Under the pieces are notes generated by a model. The model did not search any database. It worked only from the letters and a program-made list of their open reading frames with translations, and was not told where the DNA came from. This document shows, one piece after another, positions 6,125 to 12,231 of a stretch of 12,408 nt of DNA. The stretch's first letter is position 1; every line of letters begins with the position of its first letter. Both the position numbers and the translations under genes were made by a program. Location: assembly GCA_023230325.1 (NCBI GenBank), contig JALNXN010000018.1, forward strand, positions 1 through 12,408, read 5' to 3'. This DNA comes from an archaeon. Its GTDB lineage: Archaea > Iainarchaeota > Iainarchaeia > Iainarchaeales > CSSED10-239.

Positions 6125-6893
6125 ATGCAAAATTTAAAATTTGAATCAAAACAAAAAATCGGTAACAAGAACTTACTTATTGATTTAGCGTGTTAATATA
6201 TATTTTATTTGCGCCCCAGCATTAGATATTACAGGATACGGAAACTCATTAAATGAAGCTGCAAATTCTTTTATAACAATATTAGATGAGTTTATTGATT
6301 ACACTCATAAAAAAAACACATTTTTTGACGAACTTGAAAATCTTGGATGGATGGTTAACAGGAAGAAAAAAAAGTTTATTGCACCCGATGAACAAGAAAA
6401 TAACGATATGATAAACGAACTAATATCAGAAGGAATAACACCTGAAAAATCAAAACTTGAAATGTGTAAAACAACGGAAGATTTAATTTCTATACTTAAA
6501 CAATATTCTAATGTTGTTAGATATAGTTATAATCGTTTTCTTAATGGTAAAACAGAAAAGGACATAAGAGAGTTATCTAAATCATTGAATTCTATTGATT
6601 TACTTAATTCATGGTTGATTCAATGTGGTATTAAAGATGGTAAAGCAATACAAACGAGATTTAAAAATGAAAAGGTTATCTTTGGTAAATACAATTTAAT
6701 CAACAAGTTAAAAAATAAAATAACAAAAAACGAATACCAACTCAATAGATTATGTCCTATAAATATTCAAGGTGAAGAACTTAAACAGGGAAATAGAAGT
6801 TTTAAGCTGGATATAATTAAGAATAATCAAATCATCTTTAAATTAAGTAAAAATAAACATATTGAATTAAAATTACCTAATTTAAGAAATTGA
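6125..6893 (+). pseudogene. HicB-like domain fused in frame to a truncated TnpB
   Basis: ATG 6125 begins MQNLKFESKQKIGNKNLLID. After a single frame change near 6190-6200 it continues VNIYFICAPALDITGYGNSL and onward to DELENLGW and KKKKFIAPDE. That is the pattern of HicB-like antitoxin domains (xxCPxLDxxGYGxTxxEA...LxxLGW). From about 6465 the same frame turns into the N-terminal part of IS607/IS200 TnpB: LKQYSNVVRYSYNRFLNGKT, LNSIDLLNSWLIQCGIKDGK, KVIFGKYN, EYQLNRLCPINIQGE and KNKHIELKLPNLRN. It stops with TGA at 6893, before any RuvC motif. The open part from 6351 is 180 residues. Fusion may have arisen by deletion, and whether the hybrid is expressed is unknown. Confidence 0.6.
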
Positions 6894-6994
6894 AATATCG
6901 AGTTTCATTAGATGAATGTTTGCATAAATTTAATGTTTTTCAGCAAAATTCAACATCAAAAAGCATGGTTTTAAATTATGTTTTTTATGATTAA
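6893..6994 (+). pseudogene. Short orphan coding remnant
   Basis: Overlapping the TGA of the TnpB fragment, another frame reads KYRVSLDECLHKFNVFQQNS and on to SMVLNYVFYD before TAA at 6992-6994. The composition looks protein-like and it has no start codon at its beginning. It is probably the 3' end of a gene left behind by the rearrangements upstream. No family is recognised. The remaining DNA to 7101 is A/T-rich and featureless. Confidence 0.3.
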
Positions 6995-7101
6995 TTATTT
7001 AATTTATTGATTTTTGTATTTTATTATATTGATTTTTATAATATGACGATAAAGGAACGCGTTTGCTTATTTTAAAAGATATATAAAAAAAAATTTTAAT
7101 C

Positions 7102-7410
7102 ATGTTAGGTATCAAATACATCAACAGAGCATTTCCAGATTCTAAATTTGCTAAATGGCAAAAGAAAGAAGTTAAAGGTAAATTTGCATCATTTATTAAA
7201 ACATACATCTTTAATGATTTTATGGGTGTTATAGTTCATTCAGTTATTACACTTTTAGCTGGAGTATTAACTAATCTACCAGTTAATGATAATATATTTG
7301 ACGTTTTAATGTGTATTGTAATATTTGGAGGAGTTTTACCTGCAGTATTTTCAATATTACCATTATGTTATATTGTTGTATTATATAAAAAATTCTGTAC
7401 ATGGTTTTGA
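7102..7410 (+). CDS. Small two-segment membrane protein (102 aa)
   Basis: A basic, soluble-looking N-terminus (about 1-37, rich in Lys) is followed by two hydrophobic segments, about 41-59 (MGVIVHSVITLLAGVLTNL) and 65-95. It probably sits in the host inner membrane with the N-terminus in the cytoplasm. Its last ten bases overlap the start of the next membrane-protein gene. Together the two could be a pair, or one ancestral gene split by a frameshift. There is no Shine-Dalgarno before ATG 7102. No family is recognised for this half. Confidence 0.65.
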   Translation: MLGIKYINRAFPDSKFAKWQKKEVKGKFASFIKTYIFNDFMGVIVHSVITLLAGVLTNLPVNDNIFDVLMCIVIFGGVLPAVFSILPLCYIVVLYKKFCTWF

Positions 7411-7811
7411 TAGGTTTAAGCATTCCGATATTACTTCTAATCTCGTCTATTGCTAAAGCAGTAATGGATGTTGTTGATTTTAAATTCGAATCTTCTATTT
7501 TTGCAAATATTAAAAGTGAAAAATGGAGATATTGGTTTTGCCAAGATCAAGGATGGAAAAATAAATATAAAGACAGAGACCCTGAAAAAGGTCCTGCATT
7601 TTTAGGAAGCACTACTGTTTTTGTGTGGGTAACTGATGCATGGCACTTTTTTCAAATGATTCAACTAACATGCTATGATTTATGTATAGCAATTTGTTTT
7701 GTTATTTTTGTTGGGATTTCATTCTGGTACATTCCATTAATTGTTATTTTATTTAAAATTTGGAAAGGATTGATTTTTGAAGCATTCTGGTCAGAAGTTT
7801 TCATAAAATAA
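7401..7811 (+). CDS. Membrane protein with conserved-looking WKNKYKDRDP loop (136 aa)
   Basis: There is a hydrophobic segment at 2-19, then a soluble loop. The loop contains WRYWFCQDQGWKNKYKDRDP (42-61), GPAFLGSTTVFVWVTDAWHF (64-83) and then one or two membrane segments (about 84-118). The Trp/Lys/Asp-rich loop followed by TDAWH resembles hypothetical membrane proteins I associate with Bacteroidota, so a host-derived gene is plausible. No activity can be assigned. It overlaps the upstream gene by ten bases. The frame could begin as a continuation of that protein if one base were missing near 7400, which would give a single protein of about 235 residues. Confidence 0.65.
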   Translation: MVLIGLSIPILLLISSIAKAVMDVVDFKFESSIFANIKSEKWRYWFCQDQGWKNKYKDRDPEKGPAFLGSTTVFVWVTDAWHFFQMIQLTCYDLCIAICFVIFVGISFWYIPLIVILFKIWKGLIFEAFWSEVFIK

Positions 7812-7898
7812 AACTCTCTTCAAAACTATGTTAAACAGATATATAAAACATAAATTAAAATAATTTTTAAAATCATTTTTTTATAATAGAACTTTTGT

Positions 7899-7906
7899 TA
7901 TATTTG
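7899..7906 (+). promoter_or_regulatory. Candidate Bacteroidota-type -7 promoter element
   Basis: TATATTTG matches the Bacteroidota -7 consensus TAnnTTTG. A clear -33 TTG at the right distance is not seen, only a T-rich run. It lies after the membrane genes and before a short unit that ends at a strong terminator, which makes it a sensible promoter position. Confidence 0.4.
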
Positions 7907-7929
7907 TAATATAATTTAAAACAAGCGAA

Positions 7930-8013
7930 ATGAAAACAATTTTTACACATACATCGAGAACAACTTCTAGTTCGCATAGTACGAGAGACTATGGCGTCTA
8001 TGATCTGGTATAG
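7930..8013 (+). CDS. Possible 27-residue peptide, or a small RNA
   Basis: ATG 7930 opens MKTIFTHTSRTTSSSHSTRD, ending YGVYDLV and TAG at 8011-8013. It is the only open frame in a unit bounded by a candidate promoter (7899) and a strong terminator (8037-8072), so the expected transcript is about 150-160 nt. The Ser/Thr-rich peptide has no known relative that I recognise. The unit may equally produce a non-coding RNA, and its leader shows no Shine-Dalgarno. Confidence 0.35.
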   Translation: MKTIFTHTSRTTSSSHSTRDYGVYDLV

Positions 8014-8036
8014 CGTAAAAGTTTTACAATATTTTA

Positions 8037-8072
8037 AAATCCGGATCATTTATTTGATTCGGATTTTTTTTT
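8037..8072 (+). terminator. Strong rho-independent terminator
   Basis: aaatccggatca (8037-8048) pairs with tgattcggattt (8055-8066) over 12 bp including one G-U pair, with a 6-nt loop and a run of nine T (8064-8072). It points along the plus strand and closes the short unit that starts near 7910. Confidence 0.9.
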
Positions 8073-8084
8073 GTTCATTAAAAT

Positions 8085-8122
8085 GGAAGAGTGGCCGAGT
8101 GGCTTATGGCACATTATGAATA
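8085..8122 (+). pseudogene. 5' fragment of a tRNA-Ser/Leu-type gene
   Basis: ggaagag, tg, gcc, gagtggcttat, ggc reads as acceptor 5' strand, positions 8-9, and the GCC/GGC D-arm typical of class II tRNAs (Ser or Leu). The anticodon stem attat/ataat follows but closes on just two bases (ga). After that no variable arm, T-arm or 3' acceptor strand exists. The fragment runs into the gene starting at 8132. Confidence 0.6.
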
Positions 8123-8131
8123 ATTCCAATT

Positions 8132-8563
8132 GTGGAAAAAGTAATAACTACAGAAATTGAATTTGTTATTAAAATGCGTGCTGAACGCGAATCAAAAGAA
8201 TCTGATGGATTTAGCAAATTATTAAAATTAAGTATTGAAACAATAAAAGAACGTTTTCAAGAACTTAAAGATACTGTAGATGATGCTGATAAACTTAAAA
8301 AAATAGAAGAATTCGAAGAAGATGTATTAAGAATAAAACGACATCGTGATAATGAATCATATTATCCAATATGTGATTATTCAATAATTTCACAACTTGA
8401 TGAATCGTCTGATTTAACCGCAATTAAAGCTGGTATAGAAATATGTGAAGACATAATGAATCAACAAGAAGAAGAAATTAAAGCGAATAATTACGATCCA
8501 ACAAATGTAGATTTTGCAAAAGATTTTCTAAAAAGATTTAAAAATGAAATCGCCAAATTATAA
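8132..8563 (+). CDS. Unidentified acidic, helical protein (143 aa)
   Basis: The frame starts at GTG 8132, because no ATG is in frame between the upstream TGA at 8117 and this point. An ATT start nearby or a frameshift from ATG 8116 cannot be excluded. The protein is charged and mostly helical. A likely coiled-coil lies around residues 25-75 (heptads of Leu/Ile with Glu/Lys), a YYPICDYSIIS stretch is central, and the end is basic. It has no signal peptide or membrane segment. Its end overlaps the next gene by 20 bp, so it leads a set of three overlapping small genes. The start abuts a tRNA fragment, suggesting the junction was formed by recombination. Confidence 0.65.
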   Translation: MEKVITTEIEFVIKMRAERESKESDGFSKLLKLSIETIKERFQELKDTVDDADKLKKIEEFEEDVLRIKRHRDNESYYPICDYSIISQLDESSDLTAIKAGIEICEDIMNQQEEEIKANNYDPTNVDFAKDFLKRFKNEIAKL

Positions 8564-8783
8564 AAGAGAGAAACATCCATTAATCCTAAGACTTCTGGCG
8601 ATCTGGCGAATAATCACACGTAGAAATTTTATATTTATAGATTTCTATGAAGAGAAAATAGATGGTGAAGATGCTAGAAAAGTACGTTCAATTCATAGAA
8701 GTGATTATGATGAAGAAAGTGAGTTTTTAACTCTAAAAGCGGCGTTGTTATTAAAAAAGAAATACATAGAAAATGACGCTTAA
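8544..8783 (+). CDS. Unidentified small basic phage protein (79 aa)
   Basis: It begins MKSPNYKREKHPLILRLLAI and is basic, with an amphipathic or weakly hydrophobic segment (about 11-24) followed by WRIITRRNFIFIDF. The second half is mixed charged sequence ending LKAALLLKKKYIENDA. It could associate peripherally with membrane or with nucleic acid, but neither is shown. Overlaps with both neighbours (20 bp before, 11 bp after) show a tightly packed operon. ATG start without a Shine-Dalgarno, TAA stop. Confidence 0.7.
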   Translation: MKSPNYKREKHPLILRLLAIWRIITRRNFIFIDFYEEKIDGEDARKVRSIHRSDYDEESEFLTLKAALLLKKKYIENDA

Positions 8784-8997
8784 AGAATTTGCAACCGAGT
8801 ATTGTGATAGATTATATGAACCTAGAGTTGGAATTAAGGATCAATGCTCAGGATGGTATCATTTAGAGCATCTTGTCGAGCAAAATAAAGACTTGACCGA
8901 GGATAACCTTAGACCATTCCATCCTGTCCTTAGAGAGCATCTAAAGAAACATTGGAATGTAATTCGGCAATTAGATACCGAATCACTTATTATTTAA
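8773..8997 (+). CDS. Unidentified small protein (74 aa)
   Basis: It begins MTLKEFATEYCDRLYEPRVG and is compact, with many charged residues, two Cys and several His (YHLEHLVEQN, FHPVLREHLKKHW). The His/Cys content could allow metal binding but no canonical motif is present. It is the last gene of the overlapping trio and starts inside the previous gene. Its stop overlaps by 8 bp the 3' end of the convergent gene on the minus strand, which is why no intergenic terminator fits here. Confidence 0.65.
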   Translation: MTLKEFATEYCDRLYEPRVGIKDQCSGWYHLEHLVEQNKDLTEDNLRPFHPVLREHLKKHWNVIRQLDTESLII

Positions 8998-10105
8998 AAT
9001 AATTTGATTTATAAGCATTTGTTATTGTTATTTCAAGACCTGATGTAGAATATGATGTATTTGAATTTTTTAAAGCTTTTACTACTTGTTTAAATTCAGC
9101 CATATTAGGAGTAGTAAATTTAACAGAAGAAATAGATTTCTCTGGAGCATCATCGAATGCATCATAGGTTCTAATAGCTTCTCGGTTTTCAGTTACAGAT
9201 TTACCATCTTCATCATATACATATTTACCATTTTTCTTTACTGGAACTAGAAATGATACTTTAATTTGTATAGGTTTTCTTCTGCTATATTCTCCTTGTG
9301 GAAAATATGGTAGTTTTTCAGGATCAATTTCGAGTTTTTTATCATCATCAACTTTTATATCCACAAATCTTAATTCCTCTTTTTTATTACCAGCTTGTAT
9401 ATCTGCTTGATCTTTCCAGTCATCATCATTTGATATAATTATTTCAAATTGTCTACCAAATGGAAATACAGCTGCATATGTATTATCAAAATCTATTTTA
9501 CTTCCACCTGCTTCAGAATCTTTATAAATTTCAAATGTATGATCTTTTATTTTATTAGATGTTTCTTTTGAAAGATCTGGATGATATAAAATAGTTATAG
9601 CGTTATCATAATTTTTAAATGCTCCCCATACATTATTTCCAGCCCACATAGGTTTACCTTTAAATGATGCATTTAATACTGGAGAAAACTTTTTTCCGTT
9701 TATTTTATAAACAATTTTTCCCAGAAATACAGATTTATACTTTTTAAATGATGGAGTATTTTCTTTACCATATTTTAAATCTTTAACTTTATTTCCAGTT
9801 AAAAATGTATGTAATGTATATGCAATTCGTTCATTAAATATGTCAAATTCAATAGAATTATCATTTAAAAAGTCAGCGATATTAATATGTCTATTAGTTT
9901 GTAAATCTATAACTTCATTACATGTCCATCCATCTTTATGAGAATTTTTCAAATTTTTAACTCTCGAAATAGATTTATTTATGTCAAATTCAGGATTAAT
10001 ATCTGGTTTAACTGCATCTGCTGCAGTATTCCATGTTCTTTCTATCCAATGAGGAGATAATTTAACCTCATTTAAAAATTCATCAAAACTTTTTATATGT
10101 CCCAT
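8990..10105 (-). CDS. Protein with capsid-targeting-like N-terminus, function unknown (371 aa)
   Basis: It begins MGHIKSFDEFLNEVKLSPHW. Residues 4-13 (IKSFDEFLNE) match the T4 capsid-targeting pattern MKTYQEFIAEA, and L-N-E fits the (I/L)-x-E site cut by prohead protease gp21. The remaining 358 residues show no domain I recognise. A helical start is followed by a long beta-rich body with many Lys and Asp, including KPMWAGNNVWGAF and NTYAAVFPFGRQFEIIISND. There is no membrane segment. By analogy with T4 internal proteins it may be packaged in the prohead, trimmed, and injected into the host, but that is inference. It converges with the small-gene trio and lies downstream of the repeat array. 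The DNA before its ATG is A/T-rich and carries a cagtataatt element. Confidence 0.75.
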   Translation of the reverse strand: MGHIKSFDEFLNEVKLSPHWIERTWNTAADAVKPDINPEFDINKSISRVKNLKNSHKDGWTCNEVIDLQTNRHINIADFLNDNSIEFDIFNERIAYTLHTFLTGNKVKDLKYGKENTPSFKKYKSVFLGKIVYKINGKKFSPVLNASFKGKPMWAGNNVWGAFKNYDNAITILYHPDLSKETSNKIKDHTFEIYKDSEAGGSKIDFDNTYAAVFPFGRQFEIIISNDDDWKDQADIQAGNKKEELRFVDIKVDDDKKLEIDPEKLPYFPQGEYSRRKPIQIKVSFLVPVKKNGKYVYDEDGKSVTENREAIRTYDAFDDAPEKSISSVKFTTPNMAEFKQVVKALKNSNTSYSTSGLEITITNAYKSNYFK

Positions 10106-10133
10106 ACAGTATTTTATTTTTTGTATTATCAGA

Positions 10134-10143
10134 AATTATACTG
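10134..10143 (-). promoter_or_regulatory. Shared CAGTATAATT element upstream of a capsid-targeted gene
   Basis: The minus-strand decamer cagtataatt lies 28 bases before the ATG at 10105. An identical decamer immediately precedes the other minus-strand gene of this type (11165-11174). It contains TATAAT, so it may be a -10 promoter element, although at the second site it would give an almost leaderless transcript. Confidence 0.3.
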
Positions 10144-10176
10144 AACTATTCTGAACCAAACCGGGTTTTGTTAATA

Positions 10177-10184
10177 TAACTTTG
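10177..10184 (+). promoter_or_regulatory. Possible Bacteroidota-type -7 element facing the repeat array
   Basis: TAACTTTG fits TAnnTTTG on the plus strand. Transcription from here would run through the seven 19-bp repeats, antisense to the end of the 264-residue gene. No matching -33 element is seen, so chance occurrence in A/T-rich DNA is likely. Confidence 0.2.
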
Positions 10185-10234
10185 TGTCTCTAAGAGATCA
10201 AAGAATCGGAGGTTTAAGGTATCTAGAATAGTAT

Positions 10235-10374
10235 AGTTAAATCAAGGAGCTCAAGTTAAATCAAGGAGCTCAAGTTAAATCAAGGAGCTCAAGTTAAATC
10301 AAGGAGCTCAAGTTAAATCAAGGAGCTCAAGTTAAATCAAGGAGCTCAAGTTAAATCAAGGAGCTCAAGTTAAA
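10235..10374. repeat. Array of seven 19-bp tandem repeats plus a partial copy
   Basis: The unit agttaaatcaaggagctca occurs seven times without mismatch or spacer (10235-10367), followed by agttaaa. Each unit holds the palindrome gagctc and, on the plus strand, aaggag, a Shine-Dalgarno-like sequence. Nineteen is not a multiple of three, so it is not coding. The partial copy supplies the TAA stop of the minus-strand 264-residue gene, so the array forms its 3' untranslated region and the DNA between two related genes. It might be a protein-binding array, an origin-type iteron set, or a slippage-grown repeat. Confidence 0.95.
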
Positions 10375-11164
10375 ATCCTCCTTTTAACTTTGACACTCGT
10401 CTAGCTCCAGTATATTTATCTTTATTTATTAAAATAGGATCAATTTTATTCCAAGCATACTGATGTGATTCTCCTGCTTTCATTAAATCTGCTTGAAATT
10501 TATCAGAATTAATAATTTCTAATATTTTATTAGTTAATTGGCTTGGTATATTTAACGGAATATCATAAACATTTAATTTCGTATTATCTTCGCCAACATC
10601 TGTTAAGTGATAAATAAATACATCACACATATGATTAAAATCTTTATTTGAAAATCCAGTTTCATTTTCATTAAAATGAGTTTTCAATATGTTTGGTTCA
10701 TTTGTATGATAAATTGTTTCTAACCATAATTCATTACACCATATATCTTCTAATATTAGTTCTCCTCCTTCTGGTGGATCCCAACGCGTAGCTGCTATAT
10801 ATGGTGTAGTACTATATTTACAATCTCCTTCCGCTATTAAATATACATCATCACCAGATAATCCTTCTATTATTGCTTCTATTGAAATATTTTCTGAACC
10901 GTCTTTATCGTCACCAGATATTTCTACATGATCATATGAAATATCATCTATATATGGTTCTAACTGCATTTTAGTATTTTGTTTTTTCTCCATAGTATTA
11001 CGCCAACTTGACGTCTCGGCCATTATAATGTTCCACATCATTAAATATGCAGCTGAATGTAGATCTAAATACTCTATCCAATATTTCATATATTTAAAGT
11101 CTACTGTTGAAATTTTTTGACCAGCAACAGACTCATTTAAAAAATCTTCAAAATTTTTTATCAT
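10370..11164 (-). CDS. Acidic protein with capsid-targeting-like N-terminus (264 aa)
   Basis: It begins MIKNFEDFLNESVAGQKIST. Residues 2-11 are a clear capsid-targeting-like peptide, with L-N-E as the predicted cleavage point. The body is acidic and unfamiliar, with a helical section rich in Met, Trp and Tyr (WIEYLDLHSAAYLMMWNIIM), an acidic loop region and a beta-rich middle (GDDVYLIAEGDCKYS, WDPPEGGELILEDIW). The C-terminus is basic (GARRVSKLKGGF). No catalytic motif is recognised, and no signal peptide or membrane segment is present. As a packaged, injected protein it could act on host functions early in infection, which is inference. Its stop codon comes from the tandem-repeat array. Its start lies 46 bp from the divergent plus-strand gene at 11211, so the two share a promoter region. 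Confidence 0.75.
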   Translation of the reverse strand: MIKNFEDFLNESVAGQKISTVDFKYMKYWIEYLDLHSAAYLMMWNIIMAETSSWRNTMEKKQNTKMQLEPYIDDISYDHVEISGDDKDGSENISIEAIIEGLSGDDVYLIAEGDCKYSTTPYIAATRWDPPEGGELILEDIWCNELWLETIYHTNEPNILKTHFNENETGFSNKDFNHMCDVFIYHLTDVGEDNTKLNVYDIPLNIPSQLTNKILEIINSDKFQADLMKAGESHQYAWNKIDPILINKDKYTGARRVSKLKGGF

Positions 11165-11174
11165 AATTATACTG
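11165..11174 (-). promoter_or_regulatory. Second copy of the CAGTATAATT element
   Basis: Identical on the minus strand to the element at 10134-10143 and directly adjacent to the ATG at 11164. Repetition before two genes of the same type suggests shared control, but a 10-bp A/T-rich match could be chance. Confidence 0.3.
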
Positions 11175-11182
11175 TTATTTAC

Positions 11183-11206
11183 GTTATATATCTGCGCTGA
11201 TATAAC
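11183..11206. promoter_or_regulatory. Inverted repeat between divergent genes, possible operator
   Basis: gttatat (11183-11189) and atataac (11200-11206) are perfectly complementary around atctgcgctg. The repeat is centred between the divergent starts at 11164 and 11211, where a regulator could control both directions. No T-run follows, so it is not a terminator. Confidence 0.35.
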
Positions 11207-11210
11207 ATAT

Positions 11211-11530
11211 ATGAGCTACATTTATTTAATAGAATCAGAAACCGATGTTGAAATATTATATAAGATCGGTTTTACAAAGGATGAAGAAAATCTTCAAAAA
11301 AGAGTGCAATTAGAACAGGAAATCCAGGAAAGTGCAGGATTGTTGAAAAGTTTAAAACTAAATTCGATAGAAAAGTAGAAACAAGTATACACAGACATTT
11401 TCAAATGGAACGAAAAGAAGGTGAATGGTTTGATTTGTCAAAAAATCAAATTTCAGAGTTCATAAAGATATGCGAACAAACTGAAAAAAATTTCGATGTG
11501 TTAGCAAAATATAACAATCCATTCTTGTGA
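11211..11530 (+). pseudogene. T5orf172/MUG113-type (GIY-YIG-related) protein, one-base frameshift
   Basis: ATG 11211 begins MSYIYLIESETDVEILYKIG and continues FTKDEENLQKRVQL. The frame then breaks, and the next frame gives TGNPGKCRIVEKFKTKFD, ETSIHRHFQMERKEGEWFDL and QISEFIKICEQTEK, ending TGA 11528-11530. Adding one A in the gaaca at 11313-11316 restores a continuous 107-residue protein. The YKIGFT, Q-x-x-TGNP, E..hhhF and GEWF elements are those of the T5orf172 domain, a GIY-YIG relative common in phages and thought to act on DNA. A single homopolymer deletion could be a read error, so the gene may be intact. It sits just upstream of the cyclase in the same direction. Confidence 0.65.
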
Positions 11531-11562
11531 TATATATATATAGAAAAATAAAAAATAAAACT

Positions 11563-12231
11563 ATGTCAATACAATCATTCGATAATTTTAAAATAAATGA
11601 AGACTCTAAATATGAAGGTCATGCAATATTGTTTACAGATGTTGTTGGATCGTCTCAAAAGTGGTCAGATGATCCACAAACGATGAAAATCCAATTGGAT
11701 AAACATTTTACAATTGTTAATGACATTGCAAAAAAACATGAAGGCTTTGTGGTTAAAACAATTGGAGATGCATTCATGATTTATTTTAAACGAACAAATA
11801 ATACTTTATTGCATGCAATAGAATGTGGAATAGAGATATTAAAATCTGAAGATTTACCATTACGAATTGGAATATGTTATGGAGATATGGAGGAAAAAAC
11901 TTATGTTTTGCAAAACGCGAAACTTAGGGATTTCTTTGGAAACACTGTAAATACAGCATCAAGAATGGAATCCAAAGTTGCGGAAGCAGGTGGAATTGCA
12001 TTTACATATTCTAAACCATTGTCAAAAGAACAATCAATAGCTTGTAGAAAAGCAATTGATAAATACAATCCTAGAGCAATTAAATTTTCTGCTAATCCAA
12101 ATGATGATAAAGAACTACAGGGAAAAAGATCTGGTAGATTGTTATCTGACTTGCATATCGAGAAAACAAAAAATATAAGTGATTTGAAAGGTGTTAAAGA
12201 ATTGACAGCTTTTGGATTGAAAGTTAAATAA
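11563..12231 (+). CDS. Class III nucleotidyl cyclase, probably adenylate cyclase, with capsid-targeting-like N-terminus (222 aa)
   Basis: The catalytic domain starts at about residue 20 and is complete. LFTDVVGSS carries metal-binding Asp26, and KTIGDAFMIYF carries the second metal Asp69 and Lys65. RIGICYGD follows, then DFFGNTVNTASRME with Asp123, Asn130 and Arg134, and a closing SDLKGVKELTAFGL. Lys65 with Asp123 is the pair expected for ATP rather than GTP selection, so it should make cyclic AMP as a homodimer. The N-terminus MSIQSFDNFKINEDSK resembles the capsid-targeting peptides of its neighbours and ends I-N-E. ATG 11563 is preferred over a GTG at 11527 because it places that peptide at the very start, and the GTG overlaps the previous stop. 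It has no membrane or sensor domain. Its TAA overlaps the next ATG by one base. Confidence 0.85.
   Translation: MSIQSFDNFKINEDSKYEGHAILFTDVVGSSQKWSDDPQTMKIQLDKHFTIVNDIAKKHEGFVVKTIGDAFMIYFKRTNNTLLHAIECGIEILKSEDLPLRIGICYGDMEEKTYVLQNAKLRDFFGNTVNTASRMESKVAEAGGIAFTYSKPLSKEQSIACRKAIDKYNPRAIKFSANPNDDKELQGKRSGRLLSDLHIEKTKNISDLKGVKELTAFGLKVK

Larger units (their letters stand above)
5641..6893 (+). mobile_element. IS607-type transposon remnant, mosaic and decayed
   Basis: A tnpA-like start and a tnpB-like piece lie in the usual order. Between them are a retropepsin-like C-terminus and a HicB-like domain that do not belong to a normal IS607. TnpB lacks its RuvC catalytic and zinc-finger parts, so there is also no room for the usual 3' guide-RNA end. 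Element ends cannot be placed. IS607 makes no target duplication, so none is expected. Confidence 0.6.

Noticed and set aside
6999..7208. Minus-strand open frame of 69 codons
   Set aside because: Overlaps the start of the plus-strand membrane-protein gene and reads through featureless A/T-rich DNA, with no coding signature.
10235..10374. CRISPR array
   Set aside because: The repeats are directly contiguous with no spacers, and no cas genes are present.
11527..11562. GTG start giving the cyclase 12 extra residues
   Set aside because: The GTG overlaps the preceding gene's stop and adds a Lys/Tyr/Ile string encoded by a TA repeat. ATG 11563 places the targeting-like peptide at the N-terminus as in the neighbours.
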